Shown here: positions 11,411-23,100 of the stretch, piece after piece
Layout of the letters: each line of letters begins with the position of its first letter
Numbering within the stretch: position 1 is the first letter of the stretch
From: Meconema thalassinum
Taxonomy: Eukaryota > Arthropoda > Insecta > Orthoptera > Tettigoniidae
DNA length: 64,000 bases
Direction of reading: 5' to 3'
Assembly (NCBI GenBank): GCA_946902985.2
Contig: OX336389.2
Location: forward strand, 1,288,846,792 to 1,288,910,791
Notes under the pieces: generated by a model
Seen by the model: only the letters and a program-made list of their open reading frames with translations
What the model was told of the DNA's origin: nothing
The model's database searches: none
Program-made: the position numbers and the translations under genes

Positions 11411-12958
11411 TTGTAAGCCAGTTACTGTGTTAGATCTAGTATCATTGTTGACAATTAACTTAACCACGCAGCAAATTTGTATGTATTGTGCCCGTCTGTC
11501 CACCTGGGATGGACGGGCGATCACATGCGAGGCAACATGAGCACAGTGTGAGCACGAGATCAGGTCTCAGGGCGTCCTGAGTTTTGATAGTTAATGGTTG
11601 CTGTACACTGCCCTCATATTCCCCGTGAATGATGTAAGGAACACATAAATACAACACAAACATGAAGTGAGAACACACACGTAAAATAAAATCAATTCAT
11701 CAAATTTATTCCAAATAGAACTGCCTGACAGCAACAAGTGAAAAATAATAATAAGCACTTCCTTATGCTAATGAATAAATATGCAGTAGCGATAGCAATC
11801 GAGCTTATGATTGGTGCATCTCACCTATAAAATATAACGTAGTCTATCATAAATAGAGTTTATTGGTTTCGACTATGATTGATGCGTTACAATTAATTAT
11901 TTTACTCTATACATGAGAGATTGCACAATCATCTATCTAACGAAAAATAGAAAATTGAACTAAGGAATGCTGCCTATCGTAGTCCTATACCCTGATATGT
12001 ACACTATTAACATGATTTCGAAGTTATTTCGCACACGATCCAATGTCTTTATGACGTAATAGTTTTGAGTTCGTAGTTCAAAATTAAATTTGAAAAAACA
12101 ATAGATTTCTAAAAAAATGTCACTTATTGACGCAGCATATTCACATTTATAGACCTGACACTACCAAATGGTTGTCATACAAAATTTACGACGGAAGTGA
12201 AAATATGATAAAAATAGTAATACATTTCCTAATGTAACTTGCAACACATGGCTGTACTTTCCATTACTCGACACTTTAATTAGTGTATAAATAACACTAG
12301 AACACTGATCATTAACAAGCCATCACAAGAATTGGCAATACATTTTGACATGACGTCATTACACTTTATAAATAAATTCAATGATGATTATAAAGTTTAT
12401 TTGATGTGTAAGTCTATGCGATTGGACAGACATTTTAAATATTCGAAGCACTTAATACAATTATGGGGCAGGATTGTCACTCTTGCAACAAGTCCCATTT
12501 ATCAGAGGATTAACTCTTAAATCACCTGAGCTATACTCAGTAAACAACATTAATGAATTGAGGAGATTACACATATATACCAATACCATCACCTTCTACT
12601 CATAAGTAGAATTATTTACTTCAATTTATCGCATATCCAACAGTAGCTTAAGGATCGTGAGATCCCTCACTCTCAAGCAATTGTTTATAACAATATAATT
12701 ATTGTTTGTCATAGATCATTTATCATTTCACAATGTCATATCAAAGACAATCACTATTCATTGGAATTCAGTGTTCAAGTAACAACAATATGTAGAGTTA
12801 TTATTATTATTAGACAAAAATATTATATTATTATTATTTAAGGAATGTTCTAAATAGTGTCAATGATTTAAAGGTGTTTCTAGTAAAACATCCCATACTA
12901 TGAAATTAGATCAAAAGAATTGTTCAAAGATCCACCTCACCTGCAAGTATAAGCGTAA
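11411..12958. other. Unassigned AT-rich sequence
   Basis: No gene or known repeat recognised between the LINE 3' end and the gypsy LTR. Low-complexity ATT runs occur near 12790-12840. A short imperfect GC-rich hairpin lies near 11490-11517. Confidence 0.5.
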
Positions 12959-15646
12959 AACAGTTACCTTCCAATAACATCTGGTCAACGGGAACCCTCC
13001 CGGACAAGGTAATCACAAGTACCTTCATACAATAAATTCCTGCATTTAACAGGGTCGCCTGCAACTCACTATAGAAAACCTGACCTAATTGTACACGTCA
13101 AGACGGTACACGCAAGAAGTGCGCTCAACTAACAAAAAGCAGTCTATAAAACATGTGATCTGAGACAGGGTTGAAAACTGGGTTATATCAGCTAAGTTGC
13201 AATGAAAGAAAGAGCGAATACAATTGCATTCTGTCTCTTGTCAAAGTAGTTCTGTCTCACAAAAAAATGAAGCGTGCTCTCAAGGGCACTGGATTACAAA
13301 ACCAGTTTATGTCACCGGCAGGCTACCACATTCCTGCGTTCGGTCGACACAAAACACACATTATTCAAGGCCGGCGACTTAATCAAAATAAAACTATACA
13401 TCTGGCCTGTTCATAAAAACTTTACCATAGGTTATGAACCTCTAAAGAATCCGTGTATAAAAAACACGCAATAAATCTGAATAGAATAATATAATTCCGT
13501 CTTTCTACCAAAGACGTCTAAATGATAGTAATCTTACAATTACTGGAGCTCTTTGCTCTCAAAATACAATTCACTAGTTGCTAGTACAACATCAAACAAA
13601 AACGTGTCTTGCATGACACAAGCAAAATGATAATTGTGGCGCAGATTCCATACAAGGATCTGCTTAATGATACGTTGGAAACCGAGTTCGATGCTAGGCA
13701 ACGAAACATTCATTCTAGTTGTTAGGTTCAAACTTGACCAAGAATAGCTTCTGAGATTATTCAAAATGAAAATATAATGCATTTACAAAACTGGCAATTA
13801 CAGTCGATTGCCTAACTGATACGACTGTTCTAACGAAAGTCAGGGGTGTATCAAAACTGGCTGCAAAGAATGCAGTTAAAGAAATAACCATGACATCTGA
13901 TTGTCATAACTAAAGTCAGCAAAGACTTGAAAAATCACCCCAAACAGGGTTGGACAAAATAGCCTCGAATGGCTACGGTCACATCTAGCAAAAGATAGGC
14001 TTTGACGTTCCACGACGTTCATCAAGCTGCACCAGGGTTAACCAAAATGTCAGACCCAAGGGTGTCTCACTATACTGAAATAAATGACATTAAATTAAAC
14101 TAGATACAATCCCTACCTAGAAAAATTGCTGACACAGAGTGTGGTTGGTTCACAAACTACATTAAATCTAATATACCACCAGAACTAGAACAAGAGAAGG
14201 GATGTCCAAAAACTCACGACATGGAGAAGCTATCACTCAGCCCTCTATTCAATAACCAGGGTTGTACAAATTCCTCTCTGGATCTCTGGAACGGTATTAT
14301 CCTCATCAGGATTCCCATCTGGACTCCTCCAAAGACCAGGGTTCGATTCGTCCCTGTCGACAACTCCGTGAATATGCTGGATATGCCTGGAAATGGCATC
14401 TTGGATCCCTTCCTTCTCGTCCTCGGTTCTGCAAGCTCCACCATCATGCTAGTTCTCGTAGAACCATCACCCTCATACCAGGATGGTATTAGCCCATGAT
14501 GACTGATTCAAGCATGGTGTGGAATAGTCTGGTCACGTTGACGGTGACATAAATTATGAAATTCATTCTTTCACTTTCCAAAAATATAATGTTCGTCGTA
14601 AATATTGTAGGCTTTGATAGTAATTGATAACACAGCCTTAACTTCGTGGATGTGAATAGATATGTGAGCTAGCACTGCTCTATGATTCTGCACGTGCTAA
14701 TGACGCTACTTTTCTATCACGCAGCATCGGTAAAATGTACGTCGTTTTGGAAACAAAAACTTCACTTTGGCAATCCAAATATGTCACACTATCATAATCA
14801 TACTTATTTGAAGTAGTTGCAACACATTTACCTGTATATTTTCCACAAGGCATTTGGCCCTCCACAAACACGTGGGTACTAAAATGTGGTGTTCCGGTAA
14901 AATTATATAATTCACTAATACTTGCCAATAATTATCTTCAATATGTTTCTGTGGCTCACTGTGCATAAATACCAGTATTTTACAATATGCCTGTGCACGA
15001 TGGCACCTGATAACCAATTCAACGCTAACAAGCGGATATACTTCTATGTCTTACAGGACAAATACACTTACACGCCTGTACTGGGCGGATTCTCCAGACG
15101 TAGTGCAAGTAACTCACTATAATTCTTACTTATAACTTGTATCGTTGTTTATTCGTGCTCGATGGCAACTAATTGTAATTTCCTCGCTAAACAGCGGATA
15201 TTTCCTACGTCGTACAAGACGGATATGATTCCACGCCTACACAGGGCGGATTCTCCAGACGTAGTGCAAGGCACTGGGTGTCTCAAGGAAGTAGGTCGTC
15301 AAACCGAAGTCGTTGAGCGACTACTTACGTTCCTATTTGCGTATCTGCAAGGGTATTACCTTACCTTAAGCTAAAATAACATTCTCAAAAATGTTTTAAT
15401 AATGCAGCATGACGAAATGGAATATTCTGAGTCTTGTGAAAGAATAAAATTAATTAATAAGACCTCAGATAAATAATTAGCAGTTCTCACCAAAGTCAAA
15501 AGTGTGATTCAACGCTACTTCAAAGAGTATCGCGTGAGCTCTCAGCTCCACGTGGCTTCCTGGGTGTGTTCAAAGGTACAACATCCCATCATAAATGTTC
15601 TGTCATAAAAAATATCACATGAACCATACATAGCTCAGCGGGTTCA
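12959..15646 (-). repeat. Gypsy 3' LTR
   Basis: About 2.69 kb. Nearly identical to 23101-25784: I count roughly 33 substitutions and a few 1-4-base indels by eye, about 1.2%. Both share an internal duplication in which a 27-base block recurs (15083-15109 and 15244-15270 here). In element sense the LTR starts with TG next to the polypurine tract at 15647-15660. The small ORFs inside it are present in both LTRs only because the LTRs match, and I do not regard them as genes. Confidence 0.9.
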
Positions 15647-15660
15647 TCTGCCTCTCCGTC
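15647..15660 (-). other. Polypurine tract of the gypsy element
   Basis: Element-sense GACGGAGAGGCAGA directly precedes the TG that starts the 3' LTR. This is the expected position of the plus-strand primer for LTR retrotransposons. Confidence 0.65.
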
Positions 15661-15709
15661 GTTTCAAATAAAATGTTGGGACGACATTTTTATTTGACTT
15701 GAAATTCAT

Positions 15710-18661
15710 TCAAGAGTGATATTTTTTCAGATTGGCTGCATTAAAGGTTCCAATGCGCTCTCCTGTCCTGATGTCTTCTACCACATAACTTCCATTGTTC
15801 AAAGGCTGTCGGATACGACTAGGGCCATACTATAAGGATATAAATTTCCCATATATGTGGTCTATAGGACTTGAAATTCAGGGTCTCCTTATGAGGATAA
15901 GGTCTCCCTCAACTAGTGGTTCTCTAAATCTCTGGCGTCTAGTTCTTCTCAAGGGCTTGGCAGCTTGTCTGTCCATAGTTTCCCTTGCAGCTAAAAGTCT
16001 GCTGGCATGTGATGGTTGTAAACAAGGTGGATTTACAATCACACGGTCCCATATTCTCAGCGGCATCTGGTTCAAATGCAAGACCATAGGTATTTGACCA
16101 GTGCTCTCATGGACTGTTGAATTAATACACTTTGCCATAGTGACTAGGACTTCAGTCCATCGCCAGTGTTCTTCTTGACAATATAATCGACAGAATTTTG
16201 CGATAATAGACATCACGCATTCTGCTGGGTTGCTCTCTGGATGATGAATAGATGATAAGACATGACCTATTTCAAGCTCATTCATAGCATTGGCAAATTC
16301 TGCTGAGGTGTACTGTGATCCGTGATCAGTCAACAGGAATTGTGGCTTTCCTGCCTCCGGTATCACTTGACGTCTAATCCTCTGAATAATCTGATGTGCA
16401 GTGGCTTTTTGAATCGGATGAAGCATCGTATATTTCGTGAACACATCAATAGTTACGATGTATCGATTCCCACGACGAGCCTTAGGTATTGGGCCATACA
16501 GGTCCTGTGCGTATAACTCTCCAGGTTGAGTTGGGAGTATTGGTCTAGGTTGTTCCTTCAACAAGTGTGACGTGTACTTGTTCCGCTGGCATGCGTCGCA
16601 AGCACGTAAACACTGTCTAAAGGTGGCTCCTAACCCTTTCCATGTAAAAGATTCCTTGATGGTTGCAATGGTTTTGTCTGTTCCACCATGACCAATGGAT
16701 AGATGAACCATAAGAATAACAGATTCTTGGTATCTCCTAGGAATAACTGCACGCAGTTGAGTGTGGTCCTCGTCCACAAACTTGTATAATACACGATGAT
16801 AAATCAAGTAATTAACTGCAACAGCAGCAATTCTCGCATAATGAGCATCCTGTGGATCCATTCTTCGCTCCAGGAAACGGATAATGTGCCTGAGTTCCTC
16901 CTCACGTCGCTGTCCTTCAGGTAGATGACGAAGTCGTTGAAGGTGTTCCTCGAATTCTCCCTCGATGTCTATGGCATTAACAGTAGCTTCAGGATTCCGG
17001 CTGAGGATGTCGGCCAACACATTCTCTCTGCCTGGTCGATAAACTATTTCCAAATCGAACTGTTGGAGAAACAGCGTCCAACGTGTGATCCTGTCGCTTG
17101 CCAGTCTTGTTCTTAAGATGAAGGTCAGTGCATGGTGATCGGTCCTCACAATAATCCTCTGGCCTAACAGAAGTTTCTGCCAGTATTCAAGTGCGTAAAC
17201 TATTGCAAGTGCTTCTATCTCGGTCGTGAAGTAGTGAGATTCATGTGCTCTTAAACGTCGGCTTAAGAAAGCGATGTAATGTCGTTTCTTCTCATCATCC
17301 TCCTGCAGTAAAATGGCTCCTATACCAATGGCAGATGCATCAGTTTCTAGAATAAAGTTCCGGGAATAATCTGGATATTCTAACTGAATTGAGTCCACTA
17401 GCATCTGTTTAGCTCTCCTGAAAGCTATCTCGCATTCATCATTCCAGTTCCACCTGCAGTTCTTTTTCAGTAATCCTTGCAGTGGTGCGACAGTCTCGGA
17501 ATACTTCTCACAATGAGCAGCAAAGAATTGGAGAATTCCTAAGAATTGTCTCACGTGTTTCACACGGGTTGGCGTTGGAAATGCAGCAACAGTTCTTATC
17601 TTTGCCGGATTTGGTCTGTATCCTTCTCCATTGATTATGTGTCCTACGAATTTCACTTCTTTCTGAAAGAATCGACACTTGTCAAATTTGACCTTAAAAT
17701 TCGCCTGTCGAAGATTCTCAAAAACAAGGCGCAATGTCTTTAAATGCTCTTCTTCTGTTTCTGAAGCTATGATTATGTCATCCACATAACATATTACTCT
17801 CTGCTTCACTTCAGGTGTCAGCTTGGCATCAAGTGCTCTGATTAATGCGGCTCCGGCATTTTTCAATCCAAATGGTAGTTTTCGAAAGACATAAGTAGTC
17901 TGATCAAACAGGAATCCAGTATATTTCTGAGTATGCTCAGATAATCTGATATGGTAATAAGACTAAACCAAGTCCAATGATGAAAATATCCTTTTTCCTT
18001 TGAACTTCCTGAGAATGTCTCTAATCTTGGGCGGTCTGTCGTGCTCAGGAGCTAGGCGTTCATTCAAGGCTCTGGCATCCAGACAAAGTCTCAAGCTTCC
18101 ATCTACCTTAACCACAGGCGTTATGGGATTCAAGAACGGAGTCGGTGATTTCTTGATTGTGCCTGCTGCTTCCATCTCATGGATCTTCTTAGGAGCATCT
18201 TCACGATGTTTCTCAGCAATCGGGTAAATTTTCTTCTGGAATGGGGAATCATCCAGTAGCACAAGGTCGTATTCGTAGTCTAATATCTCACCAGGTGTGG
18301 TGTCGAATATGTCCCTGTATTCGTTCAATATTATATCAAGATTCTCTCGTGTGGGTGCTGATAATGATTCTGCCTCTTCGTCGGCATCGAGTGTCTCGTC
18401 AATTTCCTTGCCATTCAAGTTTTCGACTACGTCGACTTCGGATAGGAATCCCGGTTCTTCTTCAACTAGGTTCATCTGAAAGGGTTCGTTCGGCTTGAAC
18501 TCTACCGTGTTACGGCCCATGTCAATGATACCATCATATTTTCTAATGAAGTCTGTGCCTAGTATGGCGTCATGATGCAAGCCCTTCATTACAAGAAATT
18601 CGTGCAAATACACATGATTTGAAATCTTCAGAGTACAAAGAATCTGGATTTTGCACGTCAC
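15710..18661 (-). pseudogene. Gypsy pol: RT, RNase H and integrase, interrupted
   Basis: In one frame, except for stops at 17963-17965 (inside the RT) and near 15878. The RT N-terminal part has DYEYDLVLLDD, PFLNPITPVVKVDGSLRLCLDARALN and IFSSLDLV. After the stop come LPFGLKNAG and the catalytic YVDD. RNase H has LETDASAIG, TEIEALAIVYALEYW and RTDHHAL. Integrase has an HHCC finger (HLSIGHGG, CDACQRNK) and a DDE core (AQDLYGP, LTDHGSQYTS, HPESNPAE). The C-terminal tail continues past the stop near 15878 to about 15710, ending in a NLKKYH motif. This is a complete set of enzymes in a dead reading frame. Confidence 0.85.
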
Positions 18662-18882
18662 AACCCGTCAGGTATGACACCTCTGACTCTTACAGCTGAA
18701 ACAGGCAGCTCTGTCACCTCAGAGTTGGCCTTTAATCTGGCATGGCAATCGGCGGAAATAACACTAATCATTGCCCCAGTATCAATGAGAATGACTACGT
18801 TGACTTCGTTCAAAGTGGCTACTATCTTGGGCAGACGGGTCAACTCATAATTGTGGTTCGTCGTTCGTCGTTCGTCCAACAA
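18658..18882 (-). pseudogene. Gypsy aspartic protease
   Basis: Contains the active-site triad in ILIDTGAMISVIS, the usual retroviral-type DTG with a following hydrophobic strand. It ends at a stop after IPDGL and overlaps the pol frame by a few bases in a different register. A single-base change near 18660 would account for the split from pol, whose first residues (GTDFIRKYDGIID) are the conserved C-terminal part of the protease domain. The frame change from gag may be natural (programmed) or decay. Confidence 0.8.
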
Positions 18883-18950
18883 GTCTTCTTAGATTGGCTC
18901 CCAGAGTAATATGGTAGCAGTTACTCGGTGCTCAACCTGACAAGAATCTG

Positions 18951-19934
18951 TTAATTTTTCGGCGTTTTTTTATTATCCTGGCGAGAAGTACTAGGCTGGT
19001 TGTGCTCCGTCTCCTGCGCCGAATCTCTATTTTCCCTCGAAGTTGGGCTCCGTTCTCCCTCTTCTTGGATTTGCAGCTCTCTTAGTTGTTGGAGGTACTC
19101 ACGACTCTCCCGTGCTCTTCCTTTCCAATCTCTGTCTGGCTGGTATCTAGGGTCTCGATCTCGGTTATATCCTCTAGCGTATCGATAGTCCCTTCGGATA
19201 CTTCCGTGCTGTTGGTTTCTTCCGTTATTCCCGCGGTGGTAATTTTCGTGACGTTGGTTATCATTCGTCCCTCGGTCGAATCTCCGATTCCAATGACTAT
19301 GACGGTCATCTTGTTGATCTCGAGCATATGGAGCGTTGTTCCATTCCCTCCTACGATAGTTGTAGTTATCATCACGATGCCCAGAACTCTCTTGTGTTTG
19401 CGTTTGTTGCGGAGTCTGGCTTACTTTATCGACAGTGGTCAAGTTTATGTGTCTTTCCTCGCGCCTGTCAGCCTTCTGCTGACGGTGTGTCGGGAACTGT
19501 TCCGTGTTCGCATCCAAGCGTCGCAGAATCTGGTCACATTGTTGAAACGTGGATGCCCCTGCAGCGATCAACACACGTTGTACGTCCGCAGGGTACTGCC
19601 AAACAATGGTGTTAACCAAATCTTGTTCAGACAACGGAGGCTGAAGACAACGAAGCTTCGCAAGCTGTATAGCGAAGTAGTTCGCATAACGAGTAGGCGT
19701 ATTCGAGCTGTATCTACGAGTATACATTTCAGCTCGGATGCTCTGCTGAATGTCACTCGACCAATACGTCCTTAGTAATGCTTCCTTAAAGTCCTGGTAG
19801 CCTGTAAACGAGTATCTAAATGCTCTAAACCAGGTACTGGCTTGCCCCTCAAGCAAACGTTCTATGACTCTGAGTTCCCTCTCTGGAGTTACCATCGTAT
19901 CTCTCAGATAGCTTTCGACATTGGCTAGAATTCC
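18951..19934 (-). pseudogene. Gypsy Gag, capsid-like domain and basic tail
   Basis: Open from 19895 to 18951. A canonical retrotransposon-gag helical domain comes first (RLLEGQASTWFRAFR...F.EALLRTYW, YANYFAIQLAKLRCLQPPLSEQDLV). A roughly 150-residue tail follows, rich in Arg, Asn, Asp, His and Tyr. No CCHC zinc knuckle is present, so RNA binding would rest on this basic tail (inference). The frame joins the upstream coiled-coil part by a one-base shift near 19930, at the PVEF motif. Confidence 0.8.
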
Positions 19935-21415
19935 ACTGGAGTAACACCACTTCCAGTTCCGGAGAAGCGAGCTGGTTGCTCCTCTCTCGAACGTATTATC
20001 GTCACATTTCCCTGCGTATGCGCGGGTCTAAATGTGTTCTGCGTGTAGTCATGCGTAGGTGTATTTATCTTATTATTAGGTTGGCTTGGTGCTGGTCGAA
20101 AGGAATGGGCGTTAAAGTTCAAAACCTGGCTCGGCGCTGAACCAGTGAATTGTAATGGTTGTGGTTCTGTAGGTGCGCTGGGCTGAAAATGAGTTGGCAT
20201 CATTCCTTCAGATTGAGAAACGGGTGTTTCCTGAGATTCTCCCATTTGTGAGTGTAAGTGTCTCTCCCTAGGAGTCGTTTCGAGTCTGTCAAGACGTCTT
20301 TCTATGCCTTCAAGTCCTTGAATAGTTCTGGCCGCGACTTTGTTGCTTAAGTCATTCAATTGTAATTCGATTCTATCGACCTTTCCCTTGAGGTTCGTGT
20401 CTACCTCGCGTATGGCCGTTCTGAGGTTATGGCTAAGGTCTAACCTTTCGTTTACTGTGACCTCCTCAAATCGCTTTTGTAAAGAATCGATCTCTCCCTC
20501 GACTCTTGACATGTTGTCTTTGACCTCGGCTACCTTGGCCTCTACTATGATCTTATGTTCGTTGAGGTCCCCTCTTAATAAAATGAGGTCAATGTTATGT
20601 TCCTCACGATGAACATTCACTGTTTCGCGTAGGCTTGCTACGGTTTACTTTAGTTCAGAAATGTTTCTCCTGTTAACGTTTAGTTCGTCTCTGACCTCTA
20701 ACATGCCGTCAACGATCGTCCTAACATTGTTGTTCACAGCATTTGCAGCTCCTCTCATGAGAACTAATCCGATATTCATGGTTGTCATGTCCTTTTTTAC
20801 AGTGTCCATGAATCCCTCGACGTGCGTCAATCGAGTCCCGAATTCTTCCCGAGTGTGTTCCAGGTCAGCTTTCATGTCTATCTGGACTCTATTTATGGTG
20901 GTTTGAATTTGAGCCGTGTGCTCCTCCAGTCGGTTTTGCACATCCTCCCTAGCTCTATTCATTTGGTCTGTTAGGCAATCTACACGCTGGTTAGCCTCTT
21001 GATGGTGTCGTATGACATCAACCCTAACTGCCGCCAAACCTGCCGCGAGATCATTTCTGGCTTCGACCCTAAATGCGTCCATATCAGCCCTGACTTGGGT
21101 TAAATCAGTCCTGACATTATTAACAGATTGAGTATTTATCTCTAAATCTAGTCTTACTTGGCCTACATGAGCACTAACATTGTTTATAGATTGGGTGTTT
21201 ACTTCCAAGTCCTGTCTTACTTGGTCTACATGAGCACTAACATTGTGAACTTCCTGTCTTACTTGGTCTACATGACCACTAACATTGTTTATAGATTGAG
21301 TGTTCTGACCTAAGTCACCCCGGACTTCACCTAGGTCAGCAGTAATCTGTTGGAGATTAGCATTCACACTTGCCATCATCTCCCCAAACACACGACGAAT
21401 CGTTTCCTCATCCAT
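19925..21415 (-). pseudogene. Gypsy Gag N-terminal extension, long coiled coil with one in-frame stop
   Basis: Begins with an ATG at 21415 (MDEETIRRV). The first 256 residues are almost wholly predicted helix with repeated units of the form NTQSINNVSAHVDQVR..LE, encoded by imperfect DNA repeats at about 21110-21320. A TAA at 20645-20647 interrupts it. The same frame then continues the coiled coil (VAEVKDNMSRVEGEIDSLQ) and ends in a Pro/Gln/Ser-rich segment up to 19925. An extension of nearly 500 residues before the capsid-like domain is unusual. Whether the TAA is decay or a read-through signal cannot be told from one copy. Confidence 0.75.
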
Positions 21416-23100
21416 TTGACAAGAAATATATATGAGAAAGCGAGGGATCAATCTCTACTAGAACTTACAGCTATGATTAGTTACTTGGTGGTATAAAGCT
21501 TGTTTCATTTATATAAATATCACGAGTACAGCTGGAGTATGGAAACTAAGTGATTCTACATTTACAAAGACAACGACGAGCAAAGCAAAGTATTACATTT
21601 ACTCAGGATGAGGCATCATCAAAGAAAACCCTATCCATCATTTATCCAACACTAAAGCCTCACCCCATGGACTTCTATCAAACATGAATGCCATGCGGTA
21701 AATTGATCTGCAGTGCGACTTTCTAAGTTCGTCCCAGTCCCGTCAATTTACCATTAATCAACATTAAGATCCTCCAAAGTAACATGGTACTGACGGTCAC
21801 CACGTTAACGTTGGCACATGAGTTGGGCGCCATTTTATGAGACCGTTAGTCGAGTCAACAACCACGATGACTTTCCTAACATCCCATAAGTCGAATAAAA
21901 TTACCGTGAGGATCAGGTGAACTTCCTAATAGGCTAAGCGGCACGAGACACTGTAGTCCACGGGGATCGTGGTACATGGTGACGATGGTCATAGACTGCC
22001 TAAGGAAAGGTTCACCTTAAAACTAGACTGAGAAATTAAACATCCAGACTTAAGTAAAACACCGTGAAAATTTATAAAAATTCACAAGCCCCTAGCCTAG
22101 TTCAGAGGGTAATGATCGGCTAGTCCGCAAACTAATAAAGAAAAGAAAATAAAGAGCAGGTCCCTACCTGAGAAGTTACTGAAAACCCTCGCCAAAGATC
22201 TAACTCACAATAATAAAGCAACAACAGCAACACTAGGAAAATGGTACGACGTAAGTCCCTAGTTCAAGTTACAAGATTAAGCTAATATCAGAATTTACAT
22301 TTAACAGGGTAGCAAAACAAATCTAAGTTAGGATGATACCATTTCCACATTTACATTTAACGGTAATCATCTAGCTAAGTCCTAACAGTTAATAACAAAT
22401 TTTACGGCGATGACGTCCGTAACAGAAAACAATTACAACAAATCTAAGTGTACAGCCATGAAAAACATTTAATTATTCTTAATAACTACGTGCTATCAGC
22501 ACACAATAAGGTAACATGTAGGATTTACACACTTGTACATCATAAATAAGTAATGAAATAGACACAAATCTTTATTAAATTCCTGCCTACACCTTGGTTT
22601 ACTCTTTGTAAGCCATAGTCATCTAATGTGTGTAATTACGGTGACGAATGCGTAGTTGAGACCACGTCTGACATCGCATGGCCTGAGCTCCACAAGCTAC
22701 GAACTCTAGGTTCGCGCATGCTTCAGGTCGCTACAAAAGTGTCAACTGTCCTAGTCATTTCCACACAAGGAAATTACCTTCAACTGCACGGCTATGTCAA
22801 CAGTTCCAAAATGCAACAGAACAAAGTTAGATAGAAAGAATTCATTAGTTAGCTTTTGTTTTACCAAAATTATGCGTTTTATTATTAAGATGTCGGTTTA
22901 GGTTTATCGTTGGTTTATGGCGAATAATACTGACAATAGCTCGGGCACGGAGTGTCTACACTGAGATCCTTCTCCACCAAAAAGCCTCGACTCAACAGTC
23001 GGAATAAGATCAACGAGCAATTACAACTCGGACACACAATAACACGGGTTACCAGCGGCGCAAAGCTCGCATTCAATAACTCTGGGATAGGCCTGTCCAC
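21416..23100 (-). other. Gypsy leader between 5' LTR and gag
   Basis: About 1.7 kb of non-coding leader. Next to the 5' LTR the element-sense sequence contains TGGACAGGCC, which starts with the TGG expected of a primer binding site, but I cannot match it to a specific tRNA. Much of this leader is recognisably similar to 30100-31320, which points to a second, diverged element. Confidence 0.6.

Noticed and set aside
14221..14499. ORFs inside the gypsy LTRs (also 24267-24641)
   Set aside because: They recur only because the LTRs are near-identical, they overlap ORFs on the other strand, and they show no motif.
15646..15710. Possible env gene making this an errantivirus
   Set aside because: Only about 60 bases lie between the end of pol and the 3' LTR, and no membrane-protein ORF occurs in the element.
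22628..22834. 68-codon ORF in the gypsy leader
   Set aside because: Not preserved in the related leader at 30900-31100 and without motif.
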